Assembly: GCA_006384855.1 (NCBI GenBank)
Contig: VCJN01001809.1
Span: 124,001 to 188,000, forward strand
Reading direction: 5' to 3'
DNA length: 64,000 nt
Origin: Tetraselmis striata
Lineage: Eukaryota > Chlorophyta > Chlorodendrophyceae > Chlorodendrales > Chlorodendraceae
Program-made: the position numbers and the translations under genes
Notes under the pieces: model-generated
The model's input: the letters and a program-made list of their open reading frames with translations, nothing else
Told to the model about the DNA's origin: nothing
Databases searched by the model: none
Part shown: positions 11,033-21,700 of the stretch, piece by piece
Numbering within the stretch: position 1 is the stretch's first letter
Layout of the letters: each line of letters begins with the position of its first letter

Positions 11033-12039
11033 ACTGAGTTGAGCCGCTGACAAGGAGTTGCAGCGAAGTGTCGATAGATGGCCATGTTCATCGATCTTTG
11101 AGTATGTGCATTCATATCTCGGCCGCTGGCTGGCAAGATTTCACTATGGGCGTAGTGGTGCCAGATGCTATTAACAATCAGTGAATGCAGTGCCACTATT
11201 TGCACCGGTGCAGTGCATCGCCCGTCGATACCTATGCATGCGACTTGCCAAATGACGCTGCTCCACGATTCTTCGCTTAATGTCTGCAAAATATGCTGGG
11301 GCGCTCTCCGATCAGGCTGTTTCTTGTGTTATCGTGTGAAATATCATGTGCATGATGTTGCACATCTTCAAGGCCATGTGCCGTGCATCACGGAGCGCGT
11401 ATGCTTTGAGAAGCGAAATGGTGAGGTATTGTCCCCAGTCGCCGGTGTTGCCCTTCCTGAAGTGCACACGCTTGCGTTTCGTGCTATGCTTTCATGTCGC
11501 AATACAATTAGGTGCACATGTGCTTGCAGAGCAGCAGCGGCCTCAAATGGCACCTGGAGTGTATGTCACCCCTGAGCTCGGACCTGTCCGCAGGCTCAAC
11601 AGGTGCTGGTTGTTTGGTTTGTTTTTTATCCTCGGTATCGTCATTCCACTCATTTGCAAATTGAACCAGTCGCTACTTCAGGCGCGTTTCACGGACTAAC
11701 TCCGCAGGTACTGGAACCTTCTGATATACGATTAAGCAATTACGCAAATGTGCGCGAGTTGGATCCGAACTTATCTGGAGGATCGACATAGGAAATGCCA
11801 TGTGAAAATAATAAAATCCAATCCCGGTAATAAGTACCGCCATTTTAACATCGTAAAACCGTTCTTGACGGGGCGACGTGGCGCAGGCGTTCCGCGGCGC
11901 GTCTGGCGAAGGCAAGCTGGAGCCGAGCGATGGCGGCGTACTGGTACCTTCGCCAGCCGCAGCCGAAAGAGACACACTAGAAACAACAGCTCTGAGAACT
12001 CTCGGACACCACGCCCACACGTGAGCCCCACTCAGGAAG
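11033..12039. other. Intergenic between MoCF gene and GroES gene
   Basis: Holds the 3' flank of the MoCF-fold gene and the 5' flank of the GroES gene. Open frames in it (for example 11346-11699 plus) have no recognisable domain or supporting splice sites. Confidence 0.45.
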
Positions 12040-12724
12040 ATGGCTGCCCGCCGGCTGATACCGCTCTTTGATCGCGTGCTCGTGGAGAAGATCACGCCCG
12101 CCGCCAAGTCGATCGGCGGCGTCCTGCTGCCCGACAGCGCCGTCAACAAGGCGCGCCACGCCCCCCTCCGCCGTGTTGAGCTCCCCGACACCCCAACCGC
12201 GCGCCGCACACGGACATGAATCCTGCCACTTGAAGCAGCAGCAGCAGCAAATTAATTTTGGGGGGTTTCTGATGCAAAGGCGCCAGCCCCCCCCCCCCCC
12301 CCCCCCCCCGCGCGCCCGCCCTGTCTCCCAAAATAGAGAGGAAACGAAAAGGACAGCCTCACACTGACATCATCGCCGCTGTACTTGCCACCGCGCACCT
12401 GCCAGTACCGCTTCTTTCAGTGGCCAACAAGATATTCACGGGGCGGGTTGTAGCTTGAGCCTAGCTATCAAGGGCGAAATAAATTTCGCGTGTTGTCTAG
12501 TGGCGAGCCGGGCAGGTTCAAATGGTGCGGCAGGTGGCCACAAAGCCGCACTGTCCTACCTTTCACGCTTCCGAGACGGCGCATAGCATGTCGTACCACA
12601 CGCCCCCGCATATACATCCACGGGGGGGGGGGGGGGGGGGGGTGTAACTAGGCAAAGTGGTGGTGCGTCCCCAGTGACTACCAGTGACTTCAAATCAAAA
12701 TGCTGCGCCCGCCAGATTGGTGGT

Positions 12725-12760
<36 letters not shown>

Positions 12761-13108
12761 CTGACATGGCCGCACACTGTGCGCTGCAGGTGCACGAGGG
12801 GCTTGTGGTGGCCGTAGGACCCGGCCGCTTCACAAACGATGGCAGCAAGATCCCGGTGAGCGTGGCGGAGGGCGACAAGGTGCTCCTGCCGGACTACGGC
12901 GGCCAGATGGTCAAGCTGGGCGAGAAGGAGTGAGTGCCGCCGCAGCCCTGCTGAGCCGAGCGCCATGCTTATGTTTATGTGCCTTGTTTATCGAATGATT
13001 GTGCGCCTGGGTGTCCAGCCATGGCTATGTTAAACATTCGATGCCGCTTCCCTGCCCAGGCTCACCCTCTACAGCGATCAGGAGCTTCTGGGAATCCTGA
13101 AGGACTAA
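12040..13108 (+). CDS. CPN10: Chaperonin 10 (GroES/Cpn10), mitochondrial type
   Basis: Three exons: 12040-12150, 12790-12929, 13060-13108 (300 nt, 99 aa). The start reads MAARRLIPLFDRVLVEK, the classic N-terminal strand of Cpn10; KSIGGVLLPDSAVNK is the mobile loop that docks on Cpn60; GLVVAVGPG and GDKVLLPDYGG are conserved; it ends SDQELLGILKD. Length 99 is normal for the single-domain mitochondrial form (plastid Cpn20 is a double domain). It caps the Cpn60 ring during ATP-driven folding. Intron 1 starts with GC instead of GT (AAG|GCGCGC) and carries runs of 23 C, 21 G and 36 G; using an upstream GT instead would delete the conserved Asn-Lys of the loop, so GC-AG is preferred. Intron 2 is GT-AG, and its donor splits a Glu codon. 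Confidence 0.95.
12622..12760. repeat. Two long G runs in GroES intron 1
   Basis: Runs of 21 G (12622-12642) and 36 G (12725-12760), the longer ending 29 bases before the exon 2 acceptor dinucleotide. The 36-base run is the longest uninterrupted homopolymer in the window. Such a tract is able to form G-quadruplexes on the coding strand and in pre-mRNA. Confidence 0.9.
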
Positions 13109-15150
13109 GCTACCTTCCTGCCGCGCCCCTGGCTGGTTTGACTGCCAGCGCGAAGGGGGCAGCAGAGGGGATGTTGGTGCTAGCGGGTGTGCGCCATCCC
13201 GTGCAGGCTGCAGGATGTAAACGCAGGATGATGTTGCCTGCTTCTAAAGTCCCATCCCGGGCGCAGCTGACCACATGCAGCAGGGCTTGAGCGCTGCCGT
13301 GTAAAGGGTGAGCGGAATTACTGCTTGTGCATCTGCAAAGATCGGGAGGGGGGTGGCCGAGGGGCTGGGAGGTTCGGGTGGACAGTTGAATTTCTGTTCT
13401 GACATTTCTGGGGGTCCCCTGTGTGCCCGACCAACCTGCGGTTCGCCAACAGCATAATTGCCCATCAACGCACATGCAAAAATGGAGAGGAGGGGGCGAT
13501 GGCAACTATCGGTATGCAGCACTCGTGGTAGCTCAAAGCGGTGCGCGGTTCCAACTGGGTGGGTTGCTTCTGTGGCGTGCCGAAACGTTTGTGCGCGGGG
13601 TTCTTGGTATCCTCATGATGGGACATGATGAGCGCCTGGCATTGGCACAGCCAGCCGGCGCCAGCAGAATGTGCCTACACAGTGTGTGCAGCGCCTAGTT
13701 TGTAAGCGCTCTTACATGAGAGCGGTTAGGCTTTGGCAGCAATATGCCTTTTGTGCAGCGGGGATGGCATCCTCCTGCAGCTGCCACATGCGCAAGCTGA
13801 CGCCGGAATCATCCCAGTGTTAGCTGCCCTGTTGTGCCCATGGCAGCCACCCGTGAGGATTACTCGTGGATTCAATTGCTGCTGATAACAACCATGAGAC
13901 AACACTTACCAACAAGAAGCACAGAGTCGAGGATGCAGAGGCTGCTCTGAGTCCTGGAAGGAAACAAGTAATGAGTTCCGGTGCCCAGTGAAGGGATGCT
14001 GCCGGTTTTTCATGTGCGGTCTGTAGTTACCTATCTTTGATAGGTGCTTGAGCGGTTTGTTGCTGCGATAACTGACACTTTCTGACTGTAATAATCAATA
14101 CATGTGCCGGCTATGGATAGCTGCATGTCAGATTATATTAGCTATAACATCACGTGAAGTTTCCGCGCATCTGCCTAGATGCCGGCATCCATCCATTCCG
14201 GAGTAGCTTGCACAAGCTGAAGAGTGGCAGACAGGTGGTCTGGTGGTCACTCCTACAAACGTATCATCGCACGATAATTTGTGGTGAAGATGGTTGTCGG
14301 CGCGCCAGGGAGTAAATAGGCTGCGGACGACTGTTACTCGAGATCTTGCAGCGGGCTGTGCAGCAACATAGTTCAAGCAGTTCTGACCGATCGATTCCCA
14401 ATCGGACGAGAGCGAGTCCAGCGACGCATCGCTACATGCCGATGAGACTCCCAACGAGCGCCTGGAGCGCAAAGCCCGTGAGCTCGGGTGTGCCCAACTA
14501 CAACAATCGGTGCGGCAATGCAAGTATGTGCTCAGCAATGGCGTCGAGTAGTATAAACGGGTACGAATGCCATGCTTTCCTAGTAATCGCGTGTATGAAG
14601 GGAGACGCTGCTGCTGGGAAGCGAAAGTAGTTGGTATCCCAACTGCAATTATCTGATCGGGCGTATGCACGTGGAGTGGCGACAAAAGGAACGAGACAAG
14701 CTCGCCGCTAGAGAAGCTGCAACGGCAATGATATATTTAATATTAGGAGTAGGATGGGGGAACACCAATATGCTGGATGCCACTAGCTTGGAGGTATGTG
14801 TACGTGTCCTTCGTTGCGCACTACTGCCGTGCAGCGGCAGCAATGCTGCATGACCTCTACTGAGAACAATAGTTACATATTTAGAGTGCCATATCTCAGA
14901 TCACTCAGATTTTCGAACATGCTGCTTCTCAGGGCAAAACAACGAAATCTAACGGAAGCTGAGTGTAGCTTTACTTCATACGTCTTTTATGTGTGTCATC
15001 ATGAACCTCCGTTGTTATATATCGAAACCATCGAGATTCCCCCGATATTTTGACCAAAATTGGACAAGAAGCGGCCGTTTTTTTGTTTTATTTAAGCTGC
15101 CTTTATTTATGGGCGGAGAACTCAAGTCATTGGCGGACGAGGATCGTCAG
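13109..15150. other. Intergenic, no gene established
   Basis: Includes the GroES 3' region. Around 14395-14550 one plus-strand frame reads SQSDESESSDASLHADE then ERLERKARELG, which has a coding feel, but no start, splice sites or domain could be fixed. A 185-codon minus-strand frame at 14128-14685 overlaps it and is not recognised. Confidence 0.35.
13216..13220 (+). terminator. Probable poly(A) signal TGTAA of the GroES gene
   Basis: TGTAA lies 108 bases after the stop codon. TGTAA is the usual poly(A) signal in chlorophyte algae, in place of AATAAA. A second TGTAA follows near 13300. The motif is short, so chance is possible. Confidence 0.4.
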
Positions 15151-15173
15151 CATTTCAAGTTGAGTCTGGTTTT
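15151..15173. repeat. Split direct repeat B2
   Basis: CATTTCAAGTTGAGTCTGG plus four T; same 23 bases as B1 at 15460-15482. Marks the outer 3' end of the element. Confidence 0.7.
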
Positions 15174-15274
15174 TGTTTTGCCAAAAAAGCGCGCAGGCTG
15201 TTTTACACGGTCAAGAGCCGAAATTGGCAGGATGGTTTAGCGAAAGCGTGGAGGGAAAACGGAGTCAGGGGGGG

Positions 15275-15459
15275 CGCTGCGTGGAACGCAGCGAAAACTG
15301 GAAGATGGCAGGCTCAGCTGTTATGGCTGCTTTTATGTCTACTCGTGCTGCACCCAAAAAGGGCGCAACAACAGGTGCCTAGTTCCCGTACCACTGAGCA
15401 GCACTTGTAGCTGAAAAGCGGTTAGGTAAAGGGAGGAAACCCCATACACTAGTTTAGAT
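15275..15459. repeat. Split direct repeat A2
   Basis: 185 bp block beginning CGCTGCGTGGAACGCAG and ending ACTAGTTTAGAT; nearly identical to A1 (18171-18358) with a few substitutions and a 3-base length difference. The high identity suggests that the element moved fairly recently, although its genes now carry frameshifts. Confidence 0.85.
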
Positions 15460-15482
15460 CATTTCAAGTTGAGTCTGGTTTT
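15460..15482. repeat. Split direct repeat B1
   Basis: Directly abuts A2, as expected for the B1-A2 junction of PAT/Ngaro-type elements. Confidence 0.7.
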
Positions 15483-15561
15483 GCTAGTCCTGAGCGAACG
15501 AAGAGAGCGGTGGATTGACGGAGAAGGGGTAGCGCCAGGTCATGTAAGAGTCCTGTTGGAC

Positions 15562-17016
15562 TTAAAAGTGGCGGAGGGGGGCGATGTGGCCAAAGAAGAA
15601 CCATGCGCAAGGTGAAGGAAGAACGTTGGGGTCGATGTAGTTCAGAACGACGTCGGAGTTAGTGGCCCAGCCGCCTTGGTAGCGAATGTGGGACAATGGT
15701 ACCCCGATGGCGTTGGCCGCAGACGCTGCTCCCTTGCGAAGGCTGTGTGAGGTCCACGAAGTGCCGGCGGGAGGGGCAGCACCGACCAGACGGACGGCCG
15801 TAGACAACCAGTCCGACATTGTAGCGGCACAACATTACTGCTCGCTCGGGGTGACCGCCCAGAAGTTTGTTTCAGCCAAGGCAACAGTAACCAGGGGGAC
15901 GACTGTACCGTGTCGATGAAGTGGTGCAGGAGACGTGCAACTCGGGGGTGCTCGGCCACCGGAAGGAGAAGTACGCGCAGGTCGTCGCGCCCCCGTCGGC
16001 CAGCGCGGCCCTTTTCGCGGTACACCTGCAGGGTAATGTTGTAATTGTCGACATGCACATCCCGCACTCGGCAGGAGACGCCAGTAAGTCCTCTGGCGAA
16101 GAACATGAAGTTGACAACCGAGGCCACGAGGGCTCGGAAGTCGTGTTGGTACTCTGGGGTGGGAGCAGACACAATCAGCTCGGCCTTTGTGACGAAGCGG
16201 TAAGCCACATCGGCAGGCAGAGGAACTCGCAAAGGGGATGTTTCCAGACGGCGCTGCCGCATCATCAACCCACGCCTTGCCGAAGTTTGATGTAGACTGT
16301 CCTTGGAGATGGGGTCGAGATTGTGCAGCTCGAATGAAGAACGTGTTGATTGCAGACAGGTAAGGTTGCATGGACTTAGCTCCAATGTGCCCTCGCTCAC
16401 CAATCCAGGCAACGTACCGAACGACAGTAGCAGTGGTCGCCTCCAGAGGGCTGATGCTCTCGGAGTCGTGGCAGAATTCCGCGAACTGAGACAATCTGCC
16501 GGCGTAGCTCTTGAGTGTCTGAGCGGTGAGGGAGCTGGAGAGCAGGTCGAGTGTCCGTTGTCCTAACTCGTTTGAGCCGAAAGCCTCCTGCAGTCGAGAT
16601 CGTAGTGAAGCAGCCCAAGGGGCGACAGCTTCGGGCTCGTCAATTACGTAAGTGCGTCGTTTTACCGACAGAGTTCCAAAGATGCGACTACTGTGCGCAA
16701 AGTACTCGGCAGCAGCGGTTAGGTTCCCGGCGGCTGGCCGGTAGTTGCTGGACGGGTTTGCAGTAGCACCAGTACGGGTTTGCGGGGCTAGGTTCAGGTA
16801 GGAGGGCCGCCCCGCGCGCCCTTCGAGCTCGTGGCGCATGTCACGCGCGTAACGTACACGCGCGAAGCTTGGTCGTTGCGAACCAGTTGTAACGCGCAGT
16901 GTAACAACCGACGGACGCATTGAGGGAATGGTACGGGAGGCGGCTGGTTGAGCCGCCATGTGCAGGTGTGCGGATGGTTGAGCCGCACTCGGCTGTAGCT
17001 GTAAGAAGCGCCGCAC
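15562..17016 (-). pseudogene. Tyrosine recombinase (integrase) of the DIRS-like element, frameshifted
   Basis: The N-terminal part (17016 to about 16290) reads in one frame: a basic, low-complexity leader, then AQTLKSYAGRLSQFAEFC and SMQPYLSAINTFF, the SAM-like core-binding domain. The frame then shifts; the catalytic domain follows with GVSCRVRDVHVDNYNITL (first Arg), and after another shift HSLRKGAASAANAIGVPLSH (H-x-x-R) and GGWATNSDVVLNYIDP (nucleophile Tyr), ending FFFGHIAPLRHF. All R-H-R-Y residues are present, split over frames by two shifts near 16290 and 15870. Family role: integration of a circular DNA intermediate without target duplication. Confidence 0.85.
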
Positions 17017-17180
17017 CGAGGAAGGTCTAAATGAAGTCTGTAAGGTGGGGGGGGGGGGGGGTCAGGTCCTGACACATGGCGCTCATCCCGCCGTTGAGAT
17101 GCAAGGGTGCGCTTTGCGGCGGTCACCGAAAGGTGGCCTCGCAAAGCTCCAGCAGCTCCGACGAAAGGCGCCCCACACCG

Positions 17181-18058
17181 TCACTCGTGCTCACCTTCGC
17201 GGCCACGCCCGCGTCCACCGCCATGTCCTCGTCCACGTCCGCGACATGCAGCTGCTGCCGCCACCCGGGCAGTAGCGGTTGCTTTGGCGCTGCTGGCCAC
17301 AGTCGCCTCGAAGGCGCGACGTTCGTAGTCCCTCATGAGGTCCCCAAAAATCGCGGAGCCCAGATGCTCAGAAGCATGCTGAAAGTGCCGAGCTCGCAGC
17401 ACGTCCAGAACACCTTGGTCACCGTGCACACGCTTGACCTCATTAAGCCTCCGTAGGAAGGCCAAACGAAAGCGAAACGCCTTGTCGATGGCTTCGGCGT
17501 GGTTCCGAGCTCTCGCGAGGTAGGGGGTGAAGTCCTGATTTGCAGCAGGGACGTAAGGCAGCAGCTCGTCAAGCGCCACGAAAAGTGCGGCCATGTGGGC
17601 CCCGAAACACGACATCCATAAATACTCCTCCTGGGCCGGCAGACGCCGGTCATCCTGCTTGAGGTACTCGTTCGTTAGGTCGGTGCTCAGGGGGAAGAGT
17701 CCAGGCACTCGGCTGACCGGTCGAACGGCCTCGTAACCAGACTCTTCTCTCTGCAGTAGTTCTGGCACCGCGAGGTATAGTCATCCTCGTCACTCACGGA
17801 TTTTGCTCCGACACGGCCGCTCTGGGCTAGCTCTAGCAAGTCGGGGCGCTCTGCGGCTCCCCCGCTGCCTGTCGGCTGTCCCGCGACGCGCTGCCCGGAA
17901 CCGGAACCATGTGCTCCTTCTCCATCAACAACGCGCTCACGAGCCGTCAATTGGGCCATCGCTGTAGCAAGCTCTCGCAGTAATGTAGACTGGGCCTTCA
18001 CGTCTGCGTGTAGCGACTCGAGCGTCGGCTCAACGATGGGTTCTTCTCCATCTGGCAT
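17181..18058 (-). pseudogene. Gag-like protein of the DIRS-like element, one frameshift
   Basis: Starts MPDGEEPIVEPTLESLHADV at 18058 with a coiled region (STLLRELATAMAQLTARE), then LLELAQSGRVG and an acidic SDEDDY; the frame changes near 17760 and continues PELLQREESGYEAVRP, FGAHMAALFVALDELLPY, FQHASEHLGSAIFGDLMRDY and a Gly/Arg-rich tail (CRGRGRGHGGGRGRGREGEH). This is the gag pattern of DIRS/TOC3 elements: helical body and basic RNA-binding tail. The stop at 17181 is followed at once by the recombinase region. Confidence 0.75.
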
Positions 18059-18170
18059 GGTAACGCACGGACGTACGGATGAGAATATCACACTCGGGTG
18101 GTGAGCCGGGTGTGGTCTTGAACAACCGGGGTGACCTTGCTCGCAACAGATTACGAGACAGGTATAGCAT

Positions 18171-18358
18171 CGCTGCGTGGAACGCAGCGAAAATTGGAAG
18201 ATGGCAGGCTCAGCTGTTATGGCTGCTTTTATGTCTACTCGTGCTGCACTTAAAAAGGGCGCAACAACAGGTGCCTAGTTCCCGTACCACTGAGCAGCAC
18301 TTGTAGCTGAAAAGCGGTTAGGTCAAGGGAGGAAACCCCGCCATAAACTAGTTTAGAT
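18171..18358. repeat. Split direct repeat A1
   Basis: 188 bp matching A2 at 15275-15459. Forms the outer 5' end of the minus-strand element; the ends nearest the PKG gene show no obvious target duplication, as expected for tyrosine-recombinase integration. Confidence 0.85.
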
Positions 18359-18359
18359 G

Positions 18360-18708
18360 ATATCGTCAGCCCCGCGCGCGCCCCAGCGCAGCCTCGTACG
18401 GGTACTGCCCAGCAGGTGCCGCGCCGCGCGCGCCTGCTGATGATGCTGATGCGCCAGGCACACTAGCTGGGGTCGGCGGTGTACCCTGCCTCGGCGCAAC
18501 GCAGGCGGCAGCGCGACAAGCATCCGCAACACAGCCACCAAGCCCGAAGTGGCATTGGGCCGTCAGTCCTGCCCCCTGTCACACCAAACTCAAACAGCGG
18601 CCACCCAGGTGATAAACACAGAAGTCGGTGGCGCAAGGCAACGTGCTGGCGCTGTGCCCGTGCTGGCCTCGCCCCCACAGGGAGCGTGCGCCCCGAGCTT
18701 ACGACCCC
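18360..18708. other. 5' flank of the protein kinase gene
   Basis: Roughly 350 bp between the retroelement end and the kinase start codon. GC-rich, no TATA box seen. The retroelement therefore sits within about 350 bp of the kinase ATG and may lie in its promoter or 5' UTR. Confidence 0.4.
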
Positions 18709-21700
18709 ATGGGCTGCGGTGGCTCAAAGCCGGACGCAAACTCAGCGCCAGCAGACACTAGAACTCACAAGGCCGCGCCGGCACTTGCTCCGCCTCAGAA
18801 CAACTCGCCGCCGGCAGCAACAGGGAAGGAATCCGCCGTTTCGCAGCCCTCCAAGGTTCGTCCCGGCACGTCGGGCCCGCTGCGCTCCCTGCCATTGCCA
18901 CTGCCACCCACGCCGGGAGTCGGCATCTGCCCGCGCGCTTCAGCCGCATGTCTCCCGCGCCCTCCCACCTTTCTGGCTTACCGATGTCATCACGATAGAT
19001 ATGCGGATTTATTGAGGGTTAAACCTATGTAGTACTCTTCGAACTGTCGATTAACGCGGTTATTTATACTCGCACCCCTGCGGGCGCGGATGACGCATCC
19101 GTGGTATCCGTAGTATCCGTAGTTTGCAACGCGCCAAATAAAAATAACCGCGAGGAGAGTGTCACCATCTCACACCTGGCCTCGTTCAAGTCGCCGCCCC
19201 TGTTACCGTTGCGGTTACCGCCCCTGCCCACTATTGCCAACCCATCCGCCCTTTTTGCATCACCAATCGAGCCGGGAGTTGCTCCGGGGAGGCAGTCGCA
19301 ACAGTTTCCGGCACTGGTCGTCAGTTGACCCGGCGTTTTTTGGCGCGGCGGCGGATGCCGCATAAACTTGGGCGAGCGCGTGGCGACAGCTCAGCCCCTC
19401 TTGCCCATGGACCAGGCCTGGACACGCACACCGCTGGTGCAATATCGCAAATGTGACAGATCCAAGCCTAGCAGTTTGCCCAGCGAGCAGCTTGCAGCCA
19501 TGTTACCGGGCTGAGCTAGGGTTGAGCTCGGTGCCCCAGCCTCTTCCCAGAGGGCTGGCTGCTGGCTGATGTCAGGGCATCCTTACCTCCCCCCCCCCCC
19601 CCCCCCCCCCCCCCCAACCCAACCCGTGTGCCTGCAACCTAACCCTCCGCAGGTGCGTCCAGAGAATGAGGCCTCTGTGAGCAAGTCCGTGGCCGCGCCT
19701 GCTGCCAAGGAGGCACCTGCGCCCAGCCCCGCGCCGGCGCCCAAGGTGGAGCTCACAGCGGCGGCCATGGAGACCCCGATGAGCCCCGGCGGGGCGGCGC
19801 CCATGGAGGTGGAAGAGAAGAGCTCGATGCAGAAAGCGGCGGACAAAAAAAAGTCGCTGCGTCACTTTTCGGCCATCGACATCGACGCATACGGCCTGGA
19901 GGACGAGGACGATGACGCGATTCCCGAGGGCCTGGAGGCCACGGACAAGGAGCCAGAGCAGATCGACTCCATCTTTGATGCCGTCTCCTCCAACATGCTC
20001 TTTAGGAACCTGGCCAAGTGAGCACCGCTTGCCCCTCCCGCACCCCCCCTGCCCCAAGCCACCACCACCACCACCACCACTACGACACAGCCCGCTGCGG
20101 TTGACTTGTGCATGTTTGTGCGACTCATACCGCCGCCCGCGACCCCCACGCACCAGGCCGTTGCTGCTGGAGGTGATTGACGCCATGGCCACGAGGGATG
20201 TGAAGGCTGGGGAGATCATCATCAAGCAGGGATCCAAGGACGGCAAGGAGTTCTTCGTGCTGTACGACGGCACGTGCACGCTCACCAAGGATGCGGACCA
20301 GGAGGACAAGCGCATTGAGCTGGAGCTCAAGCCCACCACTGGTGAGCTGCCTTAAGAGTCCGCCCCCCCCCCCCCCCCTCTCCTCCTCCTAGTCCTCCTC
20401 CACTCAACACACTTTCCGCTCCCAGGTGCCCCAGCTGTCAACACACGCGCGAGAAAGTGAATTAGGAAACTAAAGCAACCCGAACGGACGCCCGGGATTG
20501 ACTGACTATCAATGTCACACGCAGCAAGTGTCCGGCTGGGGCTGTACTTGCTGTGCATGTCACGCCTGCACTGGTAGCGATCTAAGCTAGGTGCACTGTC
20601 CCACTGTGTGTGTGTGTGTGTGTGTGCTTGTGCGTGTCTAGCTACCGTATCCACGCTTGAGGTTCGCTACATGTCACTTGAATGGAAATCTACCGCAGTA
20701 TTCCCCGAATACACCACAAGCTCCATGCTCCATAGCTCCGAGTCAATGGCGACAAGCAAATTCCCTGTGTTGAAATATACAAACCCAATGAAAGGACGCA
20801 GTTGGTATGTGTTCTATACATGTCAACGGAATGATTGCACGTATTTCAGGGGTGTACAAACATACCTTGTCGAGCTTTGAGACCTTGGGCGCCCCCGTTC
20901 GCAGGCTTTGGCGAGCTCTCGCTGCTGTACCGCGCCCCTCGTTCCGCGACCATCGTATCCAAGACAGACTGCAAGCTGTGGGTGCTGCACAGCAAGGTGT
21001 TCACGCAGATCCAGCGCAAGTGGCAGGCCAAGGAGCTCAATGCGCGCATGGAGCTCATCTCCAGCGTCAAGATGCTGGAGGAGCTGGACGAGCACCAGCG
21101 CGAGCTGCTGAGTGATGCGCTGGAGCGCGTGGAGTTCAAGGCGGGCGAGGTGAGGGGCCGGCAGGCCGCCCTGTTTGCTGTGACTGCGCGCCTGGGTTTG
21201 GGGGGGTGGGGGTGAGGGAGTCCTCGGCGGAAACTGTTGAGACTGCGGAACATTTCTCGTGGGGGGCTATGGACCCATCACCATCACCACCCGGTGTCAT
21301 TATGACTTGCCTACCAACATCCCCCCAATTTACAGTCACATAAGCAACACCTCGTTCCGCGTAGACTTATATGCTGATCCGAAATAACATCTGTGCATTG
21401 TCGTCATACACGCCGTGCAGTGCCAACACTGTCGCGGCTAATGGTCAATGCAACACCTCAATGCAAGATGGCAACCATGTCCCTTCTCTACTATCACCGT
21501 TAAAAGCAATGCCGGAGGATCTCATTATCCGGACCGCGTCGCCTCATTACAGCTGCCCCGCAGTATCGGCCTACAAGCACTGCGTAATGATGCTGGCACT
21601 GTGGTGCATTTATTGGAGCACAAGTTTGCGGATGCAGGAAATTGGTGGTTAAAATAAATTCGCCCCGGGCCATTGACCGAAGCCGCCCCAGCACTTGTCC

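Larger units (their letters stand above)
15151..18358 (-). mobile_element. DIRS/TOC3-like tyrosine-recombinase element without reverse transcriptase (copy 1)
   Basis: Read on the minus strand the element is: repeat A1 (18358-18171), gag-like gene (18058-17181), tyrosine recombinase (17016-15562), repeat B1 (15482-15460), repeat A2 (15459-15275), repeat B2 (15173-15151). A1 and A2 are near-identical 185-188 bp blocks; B1 and B2 share 23 bases. A1-ORFs-B1-A2-B2 split direct repeats are the hallmark of PAT/Ngaro/TOC3-type DIRS retrotransposons. Only 164 bp separate the gag stop from the recombinase start, so there is no room for RT-RNase H. Both genes carry frameshifts. A second copy with the same layout is at 27085-31327. 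Confidence 0.85.

Noticed and set aside
14128..14685. 185-codon minus-strand frame
   Set aside because: No domain and contradicts a more coding-like plus-strand frame; neither could be supported as a gene.
15151..18358. Crypton (recombinase-only DNA transposon)
   Set aside because: A gag-like gene and A1-B1-A2-B2 repeats indicate a DIRS-type retroelement; Cryptons have neither.
19572..20339. 255-codon minus-strand open frame
   Set aside because: Antisense to PKG exons 2 and 3; its Gly-rich content comes from the C run and GC-rich codons.
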